Assembly: GCA_019671135.1 (NCBI GenBank)
Contig: JAHRHY010000001.1
Coordinates: 310,001-374,000, forward strand
Source of the DNA: Linnemannia hyalina
Lineage: Eukaryota > Mortierellomycota > Mortierellomycetes > Mortierellales > Mortierellaceae
Direction: 5' to 3'
DNA length: 64,000 bases
The notes under the pieces: model-generated
Told to the model about the DNA's origin: nothing
Seen by the model: only the letters and a program-made list of their open reading frames with translations
The model's database searches: none
In this document: piece by piece, positions 60,088-64,000 of the stretch
Layout of the letters: each line of letters begins with the position of its first letter
Position numbering within the stretch: position 1 is the first letter of the stretch
Position numbers and translations under genes: made by a program

Positions 60088-62006
60088 TCAAGGAGGAAAA
60101 GCAACTCCCGCCCCGTGCAGCAACAACAACAACATGCGGAGGCTGTCGTTTGCTCGAACCACCTCCAGTGCCCGTCATTGGTCTGTATATTTGTCTCCTC
60201 TGGTTCATTACTCCACCTCACACGGATAATTGATCCCTGGAGAACCATTCCTCGGGTCTCACAGTCTATTACTATTTTCTCATCTAAACAACCCGAGAAT
60301 TGACCGAGTGACTGAGGAATTAGTCAAGAACCATTTTTGACCAACCTTCTGACCTGTTTTCATGTCGTTGCTCCTATTGTTTTATGTTCATGTGATCAAA
60401 ATAGTGCAGAGTCCCTTTTTATCGCGATCCGAATGGCATTTAGGAAGGTGGATGATGCTCAGCCCAATTTCACCCAGGACGTTTGTCCGCATGGCACAAT
60501 GTTACTCCTTACGGAAAGCGATCGACAATTTGCGCCTTCGCTGACGCTTTTCTTGTTTTTCTTCTTCGCATTTTCGCCTTTTGCGAGTGGGTCGCTATTT
60601 TTTGTCGAGTAGTTTGCACAAACGCGACAACAGGGGAAAAAAGGAAAAGTGCGCCACCAAATACACAGACACGGATACATCAGAAAGTCCGCAACAAGAA
60701 GAGCTGATGGATGGCCGACTGATCTCTCTCATCAAATCGCCCCTTCAAACATAACCAGCAGCAAAAAAATCACCAGGGATCATAGGCTGGCATCCTCACC
60801 GCTGATCGCATCTTGCTTGATCCATGTTGTCTTTATTACCGCCACACATACGTTTTTCTTTTTTGGATCCTCCAAGCCTCTTCATATCCTAGATATCACA
60901 TGGATGAGATGGGCCATGCGCATGATAGCAGTATGGGCCATGTCCATGTCCACTTTTCTTTCCATTCACGAACAAAACGCACAACCGGCCTACTCGACAG
61001 TGCCCTTTCTATTTATTGCTCCTTGGGCTTGGTCACTCCTGCAATCAAAACAACGAGCGTGGTCCATTATTCTATACCCTTACTGGCAGCAGCAATGCCA
61101 TGATGCCCTTTCCATCATCATTGAGATCATTGCTCATATATCCTTCCAGGTACCATTTGCGCCTATCATTGCCCTCCTTTCTATTTGTACCATTGACAGG
61201 GTTCTAACACGAACTTGGAGAAAGACTAGACCAGTCTATATCCCAGCCCCTCTCCAACTTCCCGACCAACCGAATAGTCGTACAGAGTCCGAATGGTATG
61301 CTTTCTTTATTTAAAGTATGCATGAGTTCGATTGGCACAAGTGAAAAAATAGAGCAATTTCGTTTCCTCCTCTGCCTTATCCGTCTTGCTTTTACTCACT
61401 TTTACTCTTCTCTCTCCCTCTCCCTCTCCCTCTCTCTCTCTCTCCTCTTCTTCTCATCACTTTCCCTTCTTCTCTTCATCCTCGATTCCATTCCCTCCCG
61501 CCATCCTCCTCATCTCTCTTCTCTTCTTCCCTCTTCCTCTCTACCGCCACCCTCTCCTCCTCTCTTTTTCGCTCTTTGATTCGTCAACCCCCCACCCACC
61601 CTTTTTTCAGGTACTGACTTTAAAGAGGCTTTTCTTGGGTCTCACTCAGCTTACTGCCTTCTCCACACATACACACAACTTGTTCATCCCCCTTCTCCTT
61701 TCCTGCACCCTCTTCACCCGAACACACTCCACCACCGACCCACCACACGTTACAACGGCAAACCCTTGTCCATCCACCCTGTCTTCCACTCTCACTCTCA
61801 CTCACCACTCACCACTCTAGCCCCTTCAAATAATCGATTTGACTCCTGCTGGCTGCCTCCTTCTCTCCTTCCTCTCTTCACTCTCCTTCAACAACCACGC
61901 TATCATCCTCTCACTTCTCATCCTAATCCTCATTCTTCATTCTTACCTCCAACAATCACAATACCAACAACAATAACAGAAACAATAGACTTGGTCATCT
62001 AAAGAC
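58244..62006. other. 3.8-kb region with no confident gene; syntaxin promoter
   Basis: GA/CT-rich DNA with a long CT tract near 61405-61442, just before the syntaxin leader. A 221-codon ORF at 60649-61314 has Trp- and Ile-rich hydrophobic segments, but I cannot assign a domain, a start or codon bias to it, so it is left as a candidate only. Confidence 0.35.
60059..60085 (+). repeat. 27-base A homopolymer
   Basis: Uninterrupted run of A in non-coding DNA. Confidence 0.9.
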
Positions 62007-64000
62007 ATGAGTGGAAGAGATCGCTTGGCCGACTTCCAGGTACAGTCTTTCTTCTTTCTTTATTGCATTCGGCTTTTCTCTTTTCTGCCATTCAAAGAGT
62101 CCCTGTTGGAGTAACCGAGTCTGATATCACTCTAAACACCAACGCTTGTCCCTGTACTGCATTACTCCTCTAGGCCCAGTCCAACAACCAGAACCAGGGC
62201 TACGGGTAAGAACAGCAACTCTTCACTTCATCAAACAGTGCATAAAGATGGATACCTGCAGCAGCTGGACCGTCCAGGAGCTCCAATGAATCGACATACC
62301 TGTTATGGCTTATTACAAAACATCCTAACCACTCACCGCTTGTCTCACCTCATCTTCAATTGTCACAGCCAGCAGCAGCAGTACGGTGGCAACCAGTACG
62401 GCAACCAGCAGCAATACGGCAACCAGCAACAGCAGTACGGTAACCAGTATGGTCAGCAGCAGCAGTATGGTAACCAGCCGAACCAGTTCGCCCAGCAGAA
62501 CCAGTACCAGCAGCAGCAGCAGTACGGTGGTCAGCAGCAGCCTGCTTCCCCATCCAGGATCGAGATGGTCTCTGTCAATCACAACAATAACAACAGCGGT
62601 GCCGCGGGCGGCAACGACATGAACGCCTTCTTCAGCGAGGTATGTTTCCATAGACTCTTGCTGTTTACGCTTTTTTTTGTCACTACCTGACTTGGAACAA
62701 TATCCTGCACAACAAAAGAGACGAGAAATAGAAGAGAGTTCAATTTCGGGCTCAATGTTGATATGGGAGCAAAAAAGATAAAAAGGGCACTTAAGGTGGA
62801 CCAACGATTCTGGAGGCAAGAGGCAAGAGAGCGCCTTTGTAACAGGAGCTGGAATTATGAAGGAGGCAAGGGTACTCCCCTCTCTCTCCTGTGTGGAAGA
62901 AAGCAATCAAGAAATATGCGTTTAGAAAGCGCTCTGTTTTAGTCGCCTTTGCCGCAAATAGGTCTTGCTCAGCAGCTGGAACATATTGCATTTGGTGCGA
63001 CCTGCATCTTATTAACCCCCGATGCATGCACTACATTGTTTTATATTTGTTTCTAGGTGACCTCCATCCAAGAGGACATTACCAAGATTGAACAGAACAT
63101 TAACAAGATCGAAGAGTTGCACGATGTTTCGCTCAACAGCGTCACCACCGAGGACCAGACCGCCAGGACTACCCGTCAATTGGAGGCCCTCACCGCCGAC
63201 ACCACCCAATTGTCCAACAGAACCAAGAAGAGAATCAAGGGTAATTGCACTGACGTTTTACCTTCTGCTCCATCACTGTTTTCTTTGCTGCTGCTTTGCA
63301 TGTGGCATCGATTGCTGACTCTATTCTCGCATCTTTGTGTTAAATCAGATATTGAGTTGGCTAACCTTCGTTTGGCCAACTCGTCCGAGATTCAGATTCG
63401 CAAGACTCAGGCTGGATCGTTGAAGGAAAAGTTCTTGAAGACCCTTCGTCGCTACCAGTCGGCTGAGAGCGAGGCTAGAAAGAAGTATCAGGGACGCATG
63501 GAGAGACAGTACAAGATTGGTAAGGCAGCATGTTCATATGGCTGTGGGAATTGTCGTTAGGTTGCGTTGGTAAATGTGGATACTAACAGCGACTTTCTTA
63601 CATGTGATGGATATTAGTCAAGCCTGATGCCACCCCTCAGGAGATTTCTCAGGTCATGGAGAGCGACAACCAGCAGATTTTCGCTCAGTCTGTCCTCAAC
63701 AGCACCCGTTACGGCGATGCCAACAGAGCCCTCCGTGAAGTCCAGTCTCGCCACGACGACATTAAGAAGATCGAGAAGACCATTCTTGTACGTTTTTCTC
63801 TGTCTTTAAACCCTGTCTGTTGACTGAATGAACACAGCTGTGAATTGTTTGACTAATATCGTCGGTTTTATCTTTTGAACCTGTAGGAGTTGCACCAGTT
63901 GTTTATTGACATGGAGACTTTGGTGACGGAGCAGGCCGAGGTGATGAACACCATTGAGGAGAACACCCAGCAGACGGATATCCACTTGGAGACCGGAAAC
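62007..64000 (+). CDS. Plasma-membrane-type syntaxin (Qa-SNARE, Sso/Psy1-like), 3' end beyond window
   Basis: Drives fusion of secretory vesicles with the plasma membrane together with SNAP-25-like and synaptobrevin partners. Seven exons are visible: 62007-62039, 62174-62205, 62369-62639, 63057-63240, 63349-63519, 63618-63787 and 63887 to the edge, all in frame (325 residues). After MSGRDRLADFQ comes a Gln/Tyr/Gly/Asn-rich stretch of about 60 residues (repeats of QYGNQ). The Habc bundle starts near residue 108 (FFSEVTSIQEDITKIEQNI, TRQLEALTADTTQLSNRTKK, LKTLRRYQSAESEARKKY). The SNARE motif begins in exon 6 (LREVQSRHDDIKKIEKTIL) and continues in exon 7, with the ionic-layer glutamine at Q303 (VTEQAEVMNTIEE). 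The rest of the SNARE motif and the transmembrane anchor lie outside. Intron density is much higher than in neighbouring genes. Confidence 0.95.

Noticed and set aside
1..64000. tRNA, rRNA and snRNA genes
   Set aside because: I looked for T-arm and box-like sequences and found only fragments without pairing arms; a covariance-model scan would be decisive.

Overview
The window looks like nuclear DNA of a filamentous fungus, most likely an early-diverging, Mortierella-like lineage (inference, not proven). Genes are broken by short GT-AG introns, mostly 50-210 bp, with two probable GC-AG introns. Coding regions are rich in poly-Gln, Ser/Thr and Asn tracts. Intergenic DNA is full of homopolymer and CT/GA tracts. 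The proteins are eukaryotic and partly fungus-specific: a Rua1-type transcription regulator, a HOY1/Phx1-like homeodomain factor, SDHAF3 and an Sso/Psy1-type syntaxin. I found no tRNA, rRNA, CRISPR array or complete transposon.

Layout. At 1-8.2 kb a secreted GH20 beta-N-acetylhexosaminidase (3506-5533, +) is flanked by four related, mostly decayed signal-peptide-like segments on the minus strand. At 8.2-18 kb lie two minus-strand genes: a Rua1-type regulator and a Ser/Thr/Asn/Gln-rich protein of unknown function. At 18-27 kb lie a RING/TRAF-type zinc-finger protein (22345-25585, -) and the succinate dehydrogenase assembly factor SDHAF3 (26471-27004, +). At 27.6-32.5 kb is a decayed accessory island: kinase remnants, a nested 41-bp inverted repeat, a broken RecQ-like helicase and an unknown frameshifted ORF, the last two bracketed by 56-bp inverted arms. 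At 32.7-40.5 kb are an FBXO21-like F-box/YccV protein and the homeodomain factor, both minus. A gap of about 10 kb without recognisable genes follows. At 50.5-58.2 kb are a 1398-aa disordered protein (+), an F-box/WD40 protein (-) and a Ser-rich protein (-). At 62 kb a plasma-membrane-type syntaxin begins and runs off the right edge.

The genes are monocistronic and do not form an obvious pathway. Three intact genes (RING/TRAF, FBXO21-like, F-box/WD40) encode likely ubiquitin-ligase components, but they are spread over about 34 kb and nothing suggests co-regulation. The least ordinary parts are the 27.6-32.5 kb island, the repeated signal-peptide segments around the GH20 gene, the prion-like N-terminus of the syntaxin and the repeated motif in the 1398-aa protein.
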